Shown piece after piece: positions 7,590 to 14,825 of a stretch of DNA of 16,977 bases. The translations under genes and the position numbers were made by a program. Numbering within the stretch: position 1 is the first letter of the stretch; every line of letters starts with the position of its first letter. The DNA lies in the NCBI GenBank assembly GCA_002007315.1, contig LNZQ01000052.1, positions 1-16,977 on the forward strand. The letters are read 5' to 3'. The DNA is from Epulopiscium sp. Nele67-Bin004 (GTDB lineage Bacteria; Bacillota_A; Clostridia; Lachnospirales; Cellulosilyticaceae). The notes under the pieces were generated by a model. It was not told the origin of the DNA. It searched no databases and worked only from the letters and a program-made list of their open reading frames with translations.

Positions 7590-8362
7590 ACTTTTTCCTC
7601 AACTTTATTAAGAAGTTTCAAATCCTTTTTAACTTTATCCAAAGTTTTTGAAACATCGTAATGAATTTCCCCCACATCTGTTACTATTATACATGCATAG
7701 TCTGGCAAATCACTTCTTTCAGAAACTGTTACATTTTTTGCGATAGTTTTTATTTCCTCAAGCTCATCTTCAGTTGTGATAGAATAAACTTTTGAAGAAA
7801 TCTGAATTTTTACGTTTTCGATTGAACTTTCTTGGCGTAAAATTTTTCGCACTAGATATTTCAACCAAATCCCTGAATTTTCTATTTCATTAGAAATAAT
7901 AAAATCTAACAAATCACTAACCAAATCTATAATGTCTGGTTCTGAGTCAACTAAAACTTGCTTTTTTTCTTTTTCAATTTGTTGTTTTGCTTTCTTTTTT
8001 AAAACATCAATTTCTTTTTGTGCTTTCTTTTTCATCTCACCAATATGTATATCGGCTTCTTTTTTATCCTTCTCAATCTTTTCTTGCATCTCTTGAGCAT
8101 ACGTATTGGCTTGAATTTTTGCATCTTGTAAAATAAAGGAAGCTTCAGACTTAGTTTCCTCAATAACTGCTTGCTTTTTAGCAAGTAGCTCACCTATCTC
8201 CCTTTGGAATTTATTTACTTCTTTTTTATGATTTACCTCTTCTTGATTTGCAAACACCATGCTATCATCAAGAACTTCTTCATCTGGAATATCATCTATA
8301 GTACCAAGGCGAATCGGTATTGATTCGCCTTTGATACGTCCACCTTTAACTATACTAGTCAA
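7586..8362 (-). CDS. fliH: Flagellar export regulator FliH
   Basis: FliH dimers bind FliI and anchor it to the C-ring, regulating its ATPase. The protein shows a short N-terminal segment, a long Lys/Glu coiled coil (about 45-150) and a C-terminal domain (about 155-258). The C-domain is of the V-type ATPase E-subunit/FliH kind: helices IDLVSDLLDFI, IWLKYLVRKIL, then strands VKIQISSKVYSI and YACIIVTDVGEIHYD. The N-terminus is uncertain. A TTG at 8362 has AGGAG nine bases upstream and overlaps the fliG stop by eight bases. An in-frame ATG at 8371 abuts that same AGGAG with no gap, and a GTG at 8383 has no ribosome site. I favour the TTG; the ATG would add three residues and the GTG seven. Identity follows from fold pattern and position before fliI. 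Confidence 0.88.
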   Translation of the reverse strand: MTSIVKGGRIKGESIPIRLGTIDDIPDEEVLDDSMVFANQEEVNHKKEVNKFQREIGELLAKKQAVIEETKSEASFILQDAKIQANTYAQEMQEKIEKDKKEADIHIGEMKKKAQKEIDVLKKKAKQQIEKEKKQVLVDSEPDIIDLVSDLLDFIISNEIENSGIWLKYLVRKILRQESSIENVKIQISSKVYSITTEDELEEIKTIAKNVTVSERSDLPDYACIIVTDVGEIHYDVSKTLDKVKKDLKLLNKVEEKV

Positions 8363-9362
8363 CCATCTCATCTCCTGATCCACGTGAAATTACAATTTCG
8401 CCTGTTTCTTCTAGCTTACGGATAACAGCAACAATTTTTTGTTGTGCTTCTTCTATCTCTGTCATACGTTTTGGTCCCATAAACTCTAGGTCTTCTTGAA
8501 TCATAGCAGCAAGTCTAGTTGATACGTTTTTAAATATAAGAGCTCGAACTTCTTCGTTTGCACTTTTAAGAGCAACTGCAAGTTCTTTGTTGTCAACCTC
8601 ACGAAGCAATCTTTGAACATCTTTGTCCCCAAGAGTAATAATATCCTCGAATACGAACATAAGTTTTTTGATTTCTTCTGCCAATTCTGGTTCTTCCAGT
8701 TCCAAGCTTTCCATGATGTTTTTCTCAGTTGCACGGTCAACAAGGTTGATAATTTCTACGATAGCTTCTAAACCACCAACAGTTGTGTATTCCTCTGTAG
8801 CAAGAGCTGATAATCGTTTTTCAAATTCTTTCTCGATATCATTAACAACATCTGGCGATGCACGGTCCATCTGGGCAATACGTTTTGAAGTTTCCACCTG
8901 CAATGAAATAGGTAGAGCCCCAAGTATCTCTGACGCTTGCTTTGGCTTTAAATACGATAATATAAGAGCAATCGTTTGTGGATGCTCATTTTGAATAAAG
9001 TTTATAAGCTGTGCAGCCTCTGTTTTACGCGCAAATTCAAATGGACGTATTTGCAGTGACATTGTAAGCTTACTAAGAACTTCATTTGCTTTATCACTTC
9101 CAAGAGCTTTTTCAAGAAGTTGTTTAGCATATCCAATACCACCTTCGGCGATATATTCTTGAGCCAAACAAATCTCATAAAATTCTTTTAAAACTTCTTC
9201 TTTAACTTTGGGTGATACAGACTTTATGCTGGCAATTTCAAGTGTAAGTTCTTCAATTTCTTCTTGCTTTAGATACTTAAATATGGCCGATGATTTCTCT
9301 GGTCCTAGAGATATCAAAAACATGGCGGCCTTCTGTTTGCTTGATATTTCTTCCATATCCAT
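8355..9362 (-). CDS. fliG: Flagellar motor switch protein FliG
   Basis: FliG is the rotor ring that converts ion-driven stator motion into torque and changes direction on CheY signals. It is 335 residues long, the usual size. The middle-domain motif EHPQTIA spans about 126-132. The GG linker motif (VGGLEAIVEIIN) follows. The torque domain starts near residue 233 with LMFVFEDI and contains the charged ridge LLREVDNKELAVALK, ending FMGPKRMTEIEEAQQKIVAVIRKLEETGEI. The first ATG at 9362 is preferred over the one two codons later because GGGAGG, inside the last codons of fliF, lies nine bases before it. It starts two bases after the fliF stop, and its FliF-binding N-domain pairs with the FliF tail encoded next door. 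Confidence 0.97.
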   Translation of the reverse strand: MDMEEISSKQKAAMFLISLGPEKSSAIFKYLKQEEIEELTLEIASIKSVSPKVKEEVLKEFYEICLAQEYIAEGGIGYAKQLLEKALGSDKANEVLSKLTMSLQIRPFEFARKTEAAQLINFIQNEHPQTIALILSYLKPKQASEILGALPISLQVETSKRIAQMDRASPDVVNDIEKEFEKRLSALATEEYTTVGGLEAIVEIINLVDRATEKNIMESLELEEPELAEEIKKLMFVFEDIITLGDKDVQRLLREVDNKELAVALKSANEEVRALIFKNVSTRLAAMIQEDLEFMGPKRMTEIEEAQQKIVAVIRKLEETGEIVISRGSGDEMVD

Positions 9363-9366
9363 AAAC

Positions 9367-10995
9367 TTAATCCTCCCAATCTTCTTCTAACCAATTTCTT
9401 AATAGTGATGCAACAGCCTCTGGCTTCTCATCAACAAATTTCTCAATTCTACGTTTAGTTTCAAGCATTTCACGTAGTTCAATATCTTCAAGTTCTTCTT
9501 CCTCTTCTTCAGTTGTTGGTTCCATAACTTCTTCAGCAATAGTTTCAAGAACTGTTTCTGTTGCAAGTTCTTCTTCAACCTCAACAACTTCTTCTTGTTT
9601 TCTAAATCTAAATAGAACTAGAACAACAATGATACCAAGAGCTAACAATAGTATAAATGGTATATAATCAGAAAGATTAATTTCATACACTGGTTCATCT
9701 CTAAACACAGGTTTTTCATATCCATAAACTACTACATTGTTTATCCCAGACCCTGTTCGCACAGCGTCAAGAGTTGCTTGGTCAACATCAATTGCAACTG
9801 GATTTGCATTTGCAATTTTGTATTCTGTCCAAGACATTCCATCTGGAAGTGTGTCTTTTAATACAGATTCGTCATAAATTACATTTCTAAATACATATAC
9901 TGCAACAGATGATGCAGCGTAGTCAATTGTGCCTGTACTGTTAGAGGCACTAGAAACAACTCTATTAGTATGATAATATGTGTCTGCTGTTTCTGTAGAA
10001 CTTTCAAACGATGTAGTTTCACCTGTAACATATCCTGGAACTTCATCAATATTTGCATCAACACCAACAGTATCTCCATCATCACTTAAACTAGAACTTT
10101 CTGCCGCTGTAGTATGCTGTTGATAAATAAGTCCCGCACTAGACCCCTCAATAGGTGAGTAATACTCTTCTCTAGTTTCTTGATATTGATCAAATTCTAA
10201 TATTAAGTTTGAGCTAATAGTTATCTCATCATAAATTGGTGATAATAATGAGTAAATTTTACTTTTTATATCAGCTTCAGCTGCTAATTTAAGTTGTTGT
10301 TGTCCTGTTGCAACAAATTCGTTGTCGGTTTCTCCGTTGTATAACAAATTCCCATTTGTATCTACTATAGTTATGTTCGACATATCTAAATTGTTAACGC
10401 TATTTGCCATATATCTTGCAACTGCTACAATTTGCTCATTAGACAAAGTATTTCTAACATCAAGCATAACACTTGCAGTACTTACCAAGTCAGATGCAAG
10501 GAAAGAATTTTTTGCCTCTGGTATGTTCAAACTTACTGTGGCACTATTAATTCCACTCATAGCACCAAGTGTTTCTTCAAGTCTTACTAATTCATAATAT
10601 GCTTCTTTTGCACTTTTTTCTGACTCCGTGGTCGTCATGGAGTTATCTATTGAATCGGCAAAAGTGTAGTTACCATTTGGCACTTGTTCGCTAGCCAACA
10701 TAATTTTTGTACGGCTCAAATCATCAGAATTTTGTAATTCTATCGTTGTTCCACCATCTAATAAATTGTACGCAATTCCATAACTATCTAAAGCATCTAC
10801 AACTTCTGCCGCTGCAGTTAGGTCCAAATTTCTGTACAAAACACTTGTTTGAGGTCTTGAAAACATGAAAACCATTACAACTATTGCGATAAGTAAAGAT
10901 GCTACTCCAACCCCAATTTGGATTTTTTGTTTCTTTGGAAGGTCATTCCATCGTTGTGTCAATTGATTAGATACCTGTGTAACTGTTTCTTCCAT
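9367..10995 (-). CDS. fliF: Flagellar MS-ring protein FliF
   Basis: FliF forms the membrane ring that nucleates the basal body. It has 542 residues. Transmembrane helix 1 spans about 27-46. The YscJ-type ring-building domains follow (YRNLDLTAAAEVVDAL, then NSATVSLNIPEA). A long extracytoplasmic part includes a Ser/Thr/Glu-rich loop about 300-345. Transmembrane helix 2 spans about 444-462. The cytoplasmic tail is strongly acidic (runs of Glu near 490-505) and ends with a classic FliG-binding segment, EAVASLLRNWL, then an acidic tip. The start ATG has AGGTGA four bases upstream. It follows fliE by 25 bases and precedes fliG by four, which suits co-assembly of the MS-ring with FliE and FliG. Confidence 0.97.
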   Translation of the reverse strand: MEETVTQVSNQLTQRWNDLPKKQKIQIGVGVASLLIAIVVMVFMFSRPQTSVLYRNLDLTAAAEVVDALDSYGIAYNLLDGGTTIELQNSDDLSRTKIMLASEQVPNGNYTFADSIDNSMTTTESEKSAKEAYYELVRLEETLGAMSGINSATVSLNIPEAKNSFLASDLVSTASVMLDVRNTLSNEQIVAVARYMANSVNNLDMSNITIVDTNGNLLYNGETDNEFVATGQQQLKLAAEADIKSKIYSLLSPIYDEITISSNLILEFDQYQETREEYYSPIEGSSAGLIYQQHTTAAESSSLSDDGDTVGVDANIDEVPGYVTGETTSFESSTETADTYYHTNRVVSSASNSTGTIDYAASSVAVYVFRNVIYDESVLKDTLPDGMSWTEYKIANANPVAIDVDQATLDAVRTGSGINNVVVYGYEKPVFRDEPVYEINLSDYIPFILLLALGIIVVLVLFRFRKQEEVVEVEEELATETVLETIAEEVMEPTTEEEEEELEDIELREMLETKRRIEKFVDEKPEAVASLLRNWLEEDWED

Positions 10996-11020
10996 TTCGT
11001 CACCTCATCCCATTTGTATT

Positions 11021-11323
11021 TTATACAGGTATTTGCATTATCTCGTCATATGCTTCCATAAGCTTGTTTCTAACTTGCATCGTAAAATTTAACATCAAAC
11101 TAGATTTTTCTTGTGCTATCATCAAGTCATGAATATTGTCATTTTTACCAGTCATAAAGTCATATGTTAGCTGTGTTGTAATTTGCTCAGCCTCGTTTGT
11201 AGCAACTAGTAAATCTTTTGCTGCGTCGAATGATATTTTGAATACGCTATCATCCATAGTATATTGCTTATTTTGAATACTAGGCATAGGTATCATGTCA
11301 ATCATATTAATTGGTTCTATCAT
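11021..11323 (-). CDS. fliE: Flagellar rod-MS ring junction protein FliE
   Basis: A 100-residue protein that joins the MS-ring to the proximal rod and is among the first export substrates. The N-terminus is disordered and Met/Pro-rich. The C-terminal half carries the family core: DLMIAQEKSSLMLNFTMQVRNKLMEAYDEIMQIPV, in shortened form DLMIAQEK...QVRNKLMEAYDEIM (about 66-98). AAGGAGAG about eight bases upstream fixes the ATG at 11323. It lies 42 bases after flgC and 25 before fliF, the standard flgB-flgC-fliE-fliF order. Confidence 0.95.
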   Translation of the reverse strand: MIEPINMIDMIPMPSIQNKQYTMDDSVFKISFDAAKDLLVATNEAEQITTQLTYDFMTGKNDNIHDLMIAQEKSSLMLNFTMQVRNKLMEAYDEIMQIPV

Positions 11324-11365
11324 TTATATAACTCTCCTTAATCATATTAATTTTGTTTTTCTAGC

Positions 11366-11821
11366 CTATTGACCAAGCTCTAAAGCTTTTGCATTCATAG
11401 CTTTTAAGTTGTTAAAAGCTGTAACACTAGCTTCATAAGAGCGACTCGCCGAAATCATATCAACCATTTCAGTTACAATATCAACATTTGGCATCGTTAC
11501 ATATCCATCAATATCTGCATCAGGGTGCGTTGGATCGTAAACTACTGGCATATTAGAGTTGTCTTTTACTATTTGAGTAACTTGAACCCCTTTGACATCT
11601 GAAACATTTTTGTTTAAACCTAATTGTTTTTCTAAACTTTCTTGAAATGTCCCACTACCATCAATAGCTTCCATCAAAACTGTTTTTCTTTGATAAGCCC
11701 CACCACCATCAGCGGTTCTAGTTGTGTTAACATTTACGATATTTTCTGTAATAATATCAAGTCTAAATCTCTGTGCTGTCATTCCCGTAGTTGCGATATT
11801 CATTGCGTTAAAAAAAGACAT
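11366..11821 (-). CDS. flgC: Flagellar proximal rod protein FlgC
   Basis: A rod axial protein of 151 residues. The N-terminus FFNAMNIATTGMTAQRFRLD with NIVNVNTTRT is the rod/hook family signature, here with Glu-Asn-Ile in place of the common Asn-Asn-Ile/Val. The FlgC-specific stretch MPVVYDPTHPDAD followed by GYVTMPNVDIVTEMVDMI is very clear. The C-terminus YEASVTAFNNLKAMNAKALELG is the D0 helix. GGGGGT precedes the ATG by about eight bases. The gene begins 11 bases after the flgB stop, so the pair is likely translated together. Confidence 0.97.
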   Translation of the reverse strand: MSFFNAMNIATTGMTAQRFRLDIITENIVNVNTTRTADGGGAYQRKTVLMEAIDGSGTFQESLEKQLGLNKNVSDVKGVQVTQIVKDNSNMPVVYDPTHPDADIDGYVTMPNVDIVTEMVDMISASRSYEASVTAFNNLKAMNAKALELGQ

Positions 11822-11832
11822 TTTGTTACCCC

Positions 11833-12195
11833 CTATCTAATATTTTGGAATATGTACTGATATCTCTGTATTTGAGATTGTACACGTTCAATTAAAGTAT
11901 CATATCTAAGTTTTTCGATACTTAGTTCTGCCATTTCTTGGTCAATATCAACATTATTTCCATCAAGTCTCATTGTAGTATTTTCATATATTTTGTAGAC
12001 GTATGGTTCAATTTTGTTGATATCAATATCTTTTATTCCGTTTTGGTCTATTTCTTGTTGCAGCAAAACTTCAAATGCTACATCAGCTCTTTTGTAATTT
12101 GCAGTGTCAACGTTGGCGACGTTGTTTGTCAGCTGTGTATAGCGTAAAGTTGATGCATCAAGGGCTTTGGTCGTTATGTCTATGTCGTAAAACAT
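11833..12195 (-). CDS. flgB: Flagellar proximal rod protein FlgB
   Basis: First gene of the flagellar operon; the 120-residue product forms part of the proximal rod. The signature LTNNVANVDTANYKR is at about 22-36, and the C-terminal half has the FlgB phrase LDGNNVDIDQEMAELSIEKLRYDTLI. The frame stays open upstream to 12291. I choose the ATG at 12195 for three reasons: GGGGTGA sits eight bases before it, family members start with this sequence, and the longer form would run through the -10 and -35 elements. The length is slightly below the usual 125-135 residues. Confidence 0.95.
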   Translation of the reverse strand: MFYDIDITTKALDASTLRYTQLTNNVANVDTANYKRADVAFEVLLQQEIDQNGIKDIDINKIEPYVYKIYENTTMRLDGNNVDIDQEMAELSIEKLRYDTLIERVQSQIQRYQYIFQNIR

Positions 12196-12262
12196 ATTAA
12201 AAATCACCCCTATCTGTGCTGTGTAATTAAAAATTAAATAACTTTTAATCGTCCTGTTAAAC

Positions 12263-12291
12263 ATTATCCTATATTTGCAAGAATTTTGCAA
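12263..12291 (-). promoter_or_regulatory. Sigma-A-type promoter of the flagellar operon
   Basis: On the minus strand TTGCAA (12291-12286) is followed after exactly 17 bases by GATAAT (12268-12263). A start near 12256 would give a leader of about 60 bases before flgB. No motility-sigma (SigD) pattern was found next to flgB, which fits use of the housekeeping sigma for this early operon. Confidence 0.7.
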
Positions 12292-12369
12292 TAGGTATCA
12301 CACAATTTATACATTTTTTCATTATTTGTGTAATATTTTCGGGTTTTTGTCGAATTAATGGTATATAAT

Positions 12370-12945
12370 TTATAAAATATTAGATACCAAAATTCTAATT
12401 AGGGGTTGTACAATTGTATCCAACAAACTTATTAGGCAAATCATTATCACTGCTTTTGAACAAATCTCGCTATAATGTTTAATCCCTTTTGTTTGATAGT
12501 ATATACAATGCTTTAACCCTTGGTAACCCAGTTCAAGATAAGTTACTACTATCATCGTGCCTTGAATTCCTATCATTAACAATCCGATTATTATGCCTTT
12601 TACGCCATAAAGCAACATAAAACACGTAAATGTAAAGCTATAGCTAAACGTTGTGTAAAAGAAACTAATAATAGAAATCGGTAGTAAATTTCTGTTAAGT
12701 CCACCTACAAATATTAAAAACCCACTAATAGTATATGTAAGAATGGAATTTTTAAACACTTCTAACAATTGTAGGTCGATATTTGGTGTTGTTAAATATT
12801 GGTTAATCGTAAATAGTAGCGTTGAATTATCTCTAATTGTGACTGCGTAGGCTGTACCCGCCAAGCTTGCAATTAATAATATAAGCATGTACAACTTTCT
12901 TTGGTGAATAAACGTTGGTAAATCCAAATAATAATCTTTTTGCAT
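12370..12945 (-). CDS. spoIIM: Divergent SpoIIM-family (DUF95) membrane protein
   Basis: A 191-residue polytopic membrane protein with about five hydrophobic spans (roughly 18-36, 67-83, 89-108, 109-136 and 164-188). The layout and some landmarks match SpoIIM: a long soluble-looking segment after span 1, the phrase YGVKGI (113-118) in place of the usual G-x-KG, and a last span ending DTIVQPLI, like the family's E-x-x-x-x-P. In Bacillus, SpoIIM works with SpoIID and SpoIIP in forespore engulfment. Several normally conserved positions differ, for instance IQGT where many members have PQN, so a diverged paralogue is possible. The ATG at 12945 has CAGGAGG seven bases upstream. It lies just upstream of the flagellar operon promoter on the same strand, with no clear terminator between them. 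Confidence 0.6.
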   Translation of the reverse strand: MQKDYYLDLPTFIHQRKLYMLILLIASLAGTAYAVTIRDNSTLLFTINQYLTTPNIDLQLLEVFKNSILTYTISGFLIFVGGLNRNLLPISIISFFYTTFSYSFTFTCFMLLYGVKGIIIGLLMIGIQGTMIVVTYLELGYQGLKHCIYYQTKGIKHYSEICSKAVIMICLISLLDTIVQPLIRILVSNIL

Positions 12946-13044
12946 ATTTAATCCTCCTGATAATTTATTGTTTAATAATAAATTATGATACCGCCATACA
13001 TTATTAGAACCATCAAATTTGTACGTGCATTTTTTTTACACTAA

Positions 13045-13053
13045 TGGTATACT
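13045..13053 (+). promoter_or_regulatory. Extended -10 promoter element for the NfeD-like gene
   Basis: TGGTATACT contains the extended -10 TGn joined to TATACT (consensus TATAAT). No good -35 is found 16-18 bases upstream. A start near 13060 would leave a leader of about 19 bases that holds the AAAGGAGG ribosome site. Confidence 0.4.
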
Positions 13054-13078
13054 TTATTTATGGAAAGGAGGACAACCT

Positions 13079-13507
13079 ATGTTTTTATTTTGGACAGGCA
13101 TTGCCATAATATTTTATGCTATATTTTTTCTATACAAAGATAAAATATTTTTTCTACTTACAATTAGTTCATTATGTACCTCTGTAAGTTGTATAATAAC
13201 AGACAATTACTTTTTACAACTAGTCGTTATGATTATTTCTTGTAGCTTTCTTATATGGTACTGTATATCAGTTAAGCAAATAAAACTATTTAGAAAAATT
13301 AAACCTGTATCTTTACATAACCTAATAGGTAAACCCGCCGAAGTTATCGAATATATCGGTAATGATTCGGAACAATTTGGAACAGTTAAACTAAACGGTG
13401 ATATTTGGTTTGCAAAATCTATAACTGAAGATACCTTCGCTCAAGGCTCACAAGTTTTAGTTGTTGGAATTAAAGGATTATTCGTTTACGTACAAAAATA
13501 CCAGTAG
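13079..13507 (+). CDS. Small NfeD-like membrane protein
   Basis: A 142-residue protein with three N-terminal membrane spans (about 1-20, 24-40 and 47-65) and a C-terminal soluble OB-fold domain (about 78-140). The domain shows the NfeD pattern: LIGKPAEVIEYI, then GTVKLNGDIWFAKS, then GSQVLVVGIKGLFVYVQ. Short NfeD proteins usually work with a flotillin in membrane microdomains, but no flotillin gene is next to it here. The start at 13079 is chosen because a perfect AAAGGAGG (13064-13071) lies seven bases before it; the frame extends upstream to 13019 without a ribosome site. It is the only plus-strand gene of the window, divergent from spoIIM, and its stop codon lies inside the following terminator stem. 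Confidence 0.85.
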   Translation: MFLFWTGIAIIFYAIFFLYKDKIFFLLTISSLCTSVSCIITDNYFLQLVVMIISCSFLIWYCISVKQIKLFRKIKPVSLHNLIGKPAEVIEYIGNDSEQFGTVKLNGDIWFAKSITEDTFAQGSQVLVVGIKGLFVYVQKYQ

Positions 13508-13530
13508 AATATTGTTCTACTGGTATTTTT
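13494..13530. terminator. Bidirectional intrinsic terminator between the NfeD-like gene and aspB
   Basis: A perfect 16-base stem (13494-13509 with 13515-13530) around a five-base loop, with A-run and T-run flanks in both directions. It overlaps the TAG of the plus-strand gene at 13505-13507 and begins three bases after the minus-strand aspB stop. It can therefore end both convergent transcripts. Confidence 0.92.
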
Positions 13531-13533
13531 GCA

Positions 13534-14724
13534 TTATGTTAAACTATTAATAAACTCTCTAATACGCTCTACGCCTGTTTCTATACTAGGCATGTCAACA
13601 GCATACGAAAGTCTTATATAGTCTGCTGTTCCAAAATCTGCACATGGTACTACGGCAACTTTCGCTTCTTCTAATAAAAGCTTAGCTAAAGTGTTAGCGT
13701 CCTCAATAACTTCATTGTTATAAGACTTTCCATAAATTTCAGATACACCTACAAAACAATAAAATGCACCGTCAGGCTTAACAACATCAAATCCTTTAAT
13801 TTTACTTAGTTCATTATACATGTATAATCGGCGTCTGTCAAACTCTTTTATCATAATTTTTAAACAAGATTTGTCACCACTAAGTGCAGCTTCTGCCGCT
13901 TTTTGTGCAATCGAGTTAGGGTGAGATACCGCATGTGACTGAATATTTTTTGCTGCGTTTGCAACTTCTGTTGGTGCAGCCATATACCCAACCCTCCAAC
14001 CTGTCATTGCAAAGCTTTTTGAAAATCCATTTAATGTTATCGTATGGTTATAAACTTCTTCTGATAAACTTGCTATCGAAACATGCTTTTTGCCATCATA
14101 CACTAAATATTCATAGATTTCATCTGCTACAATCCATAAGTTGTTTTTTAATGCAACATCTGCAATTGCCTGAAGTTCTTCTTTAGTGTAAATAACACCT
14201 GTTGGATTTGATGGGTTATTTATTAATATCGCTTTTGTTTTTGGCGTAATGGCTTGTTCAAATTCTGATATTTGCAATTTGAAGTTATTTTCACGTTTCA
14301 TAGTTACAATTTTTGGTGTAGCTCCGACCATCTTCACCATCTCCGCAAAGCTAAGCCAATATGGAGCTGGTATTATCATCTCATCGCCTGGATCTAAAAT
14401 CGACATAAATGCATTAAGCAATGTATGTTTTACACCATTGTTTACTACTATTTGTTCTGGCGTGTAAATCAATCCATTTTCTTCTTCCAGTTTTTGTGAT
14501 ATCGCTTCTCTTAAACTACGTATACCTGCTGCTGGGGTATATCTAGTGAAACCATCATCTATTGCTTTTTTTGCCGCTTCCTTTATATAGTCTGGAGTAT
14601 CAAAGTCAGGCTCACCTGCTCCAAAACCAATAACATCAATTCCAGACGCTTTAAGTTCAGCCGCCTTAGTAGTTATAGACAACGTTGTAGAAAGCTTAAT
14701 GTTTTTTGCTAATTCTGAAATCAT
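13534..14724 (-). CDS. aspB: Class I (type Ib) aspartate aminotransferase
   Basis: A PLP-dependent transaminase of 396 residues, expected to interconvert aspartate and 2-oxoglutarate with oxaloacetate and glutamate in the cytoplasm. Fold-type I marks are all visible: FGAGEPDF near 34-41; the ring-stacking PYW at 121-123; NNPSNPTG at 169-176, whose second Asn binds the cofactor; DEIYE at 201-205; the Schiff-base Lys236 in SKSFAMTGWR; and the substrate-carboxylate Arg371 in YIRLSYA. Length and sequence resemble Bacillus AspB throughout. Exact substrate range (aspartate or other amino acids, prephenate) cannot be read from sequence. The ATG has GGTGGTGA about four bases upstream. It has its own promoter and two flanking terminators, so it appears to be a single-gene unit. 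Confidence 0.92.
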   Translation of the reverse strand: MISELAKNIKLSTTLSITTKAAELKASGIDVIGFGAGEPDFDTPDYIKEAAKKAIDDGFTRYTPAAGIRSLREAISQKLEEENGLIYTPEQIVVNNGVKHTLLNAFMSILDPGDEMIIPAPYWLSFAEMVKMVGATPKIVTMKRENNFKLQISEFEQAITPKTKAILINNPSNPTGVIYTKEELQAIADVALKNNLWIVADEIYEYLVYDGKKHVSIASLSEEVYNHTITLNGFSKSFAMTGWRVGYMAAPTEVANAAKNIQSHAVSHPNSIAQKAAEAALSGDKSCLKIMIKEFDRRRLYMYNELSKIKGFDVVKPDGAFYCFVGVSEIYGKSYNNEVIEDANTLAKLLLEEAKVAVVPCADFGTADYIRLSYAVDMPSIETGVERIREFINSLT

Positions 14725-14756
14725 ATAATCACCACCATTTTCTTAATAATAAAATA

Positions 14757-14785
14757 ATTATAATAAAAAACCCATAATTATTCAA
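14757..14785 (-). promoter_or_regulatory. Sigma-A promoter of aspB
   Basis: TTGAAT (14785-14780) and a perfect TATAAT (14762-14757) are 17 bases apart on the minus strand. The predicted start near 14750 gives a leader of about 26 bases. The -35 begins three bases after the rny terminator stem. Confidence 0.8.
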
Positions 14786-14787
14786 GC

Positions 14788-14825
14788 AAAAAAAGGAACT
14801 TGCCAAATGACAAGTTCCTTTTTTT
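14788..14825 (-). terminator. Intrinsic terminator of rny
   Basis: A 15-base perfect stem, AAAAAAAGGAACTTG (14802-14788 region on the transcript's U side) with its complement at 14811-14825, around an eight-base loop. On the minus strand the stem ends in seven Us. It overlaps the rny stop codon at 14824-14826. Confidence 0.92.

Noticed and set aside
6949..7611. Open plus-strand frame of 220 codons opposite fliI
   Set aside because: It is a shadow of the conserved fliI codons. It has no ribosome site or recognisable protein family.
8043..8063. GCCGATA on the minus strand, resembling a SigD -10
   Set aside because: It lies inside fliH and no TAAA-type -35 is found at the required distance of about 15 bases.
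12196..12291. Upstream extension of the flgB frame by 32 codons
   Set aside because: It runs through the -10 and starts at the -35 of the operon promoter, and the conserved FlgB start with a ribosome site is at 12195.
12946..13018. Possible spoIIM promoter TTGATG ... TATCAT on the minus strand
   Set aside because: The spacing of 20 bases is too long for a standard sigma-A promoter, and no better pair was found.
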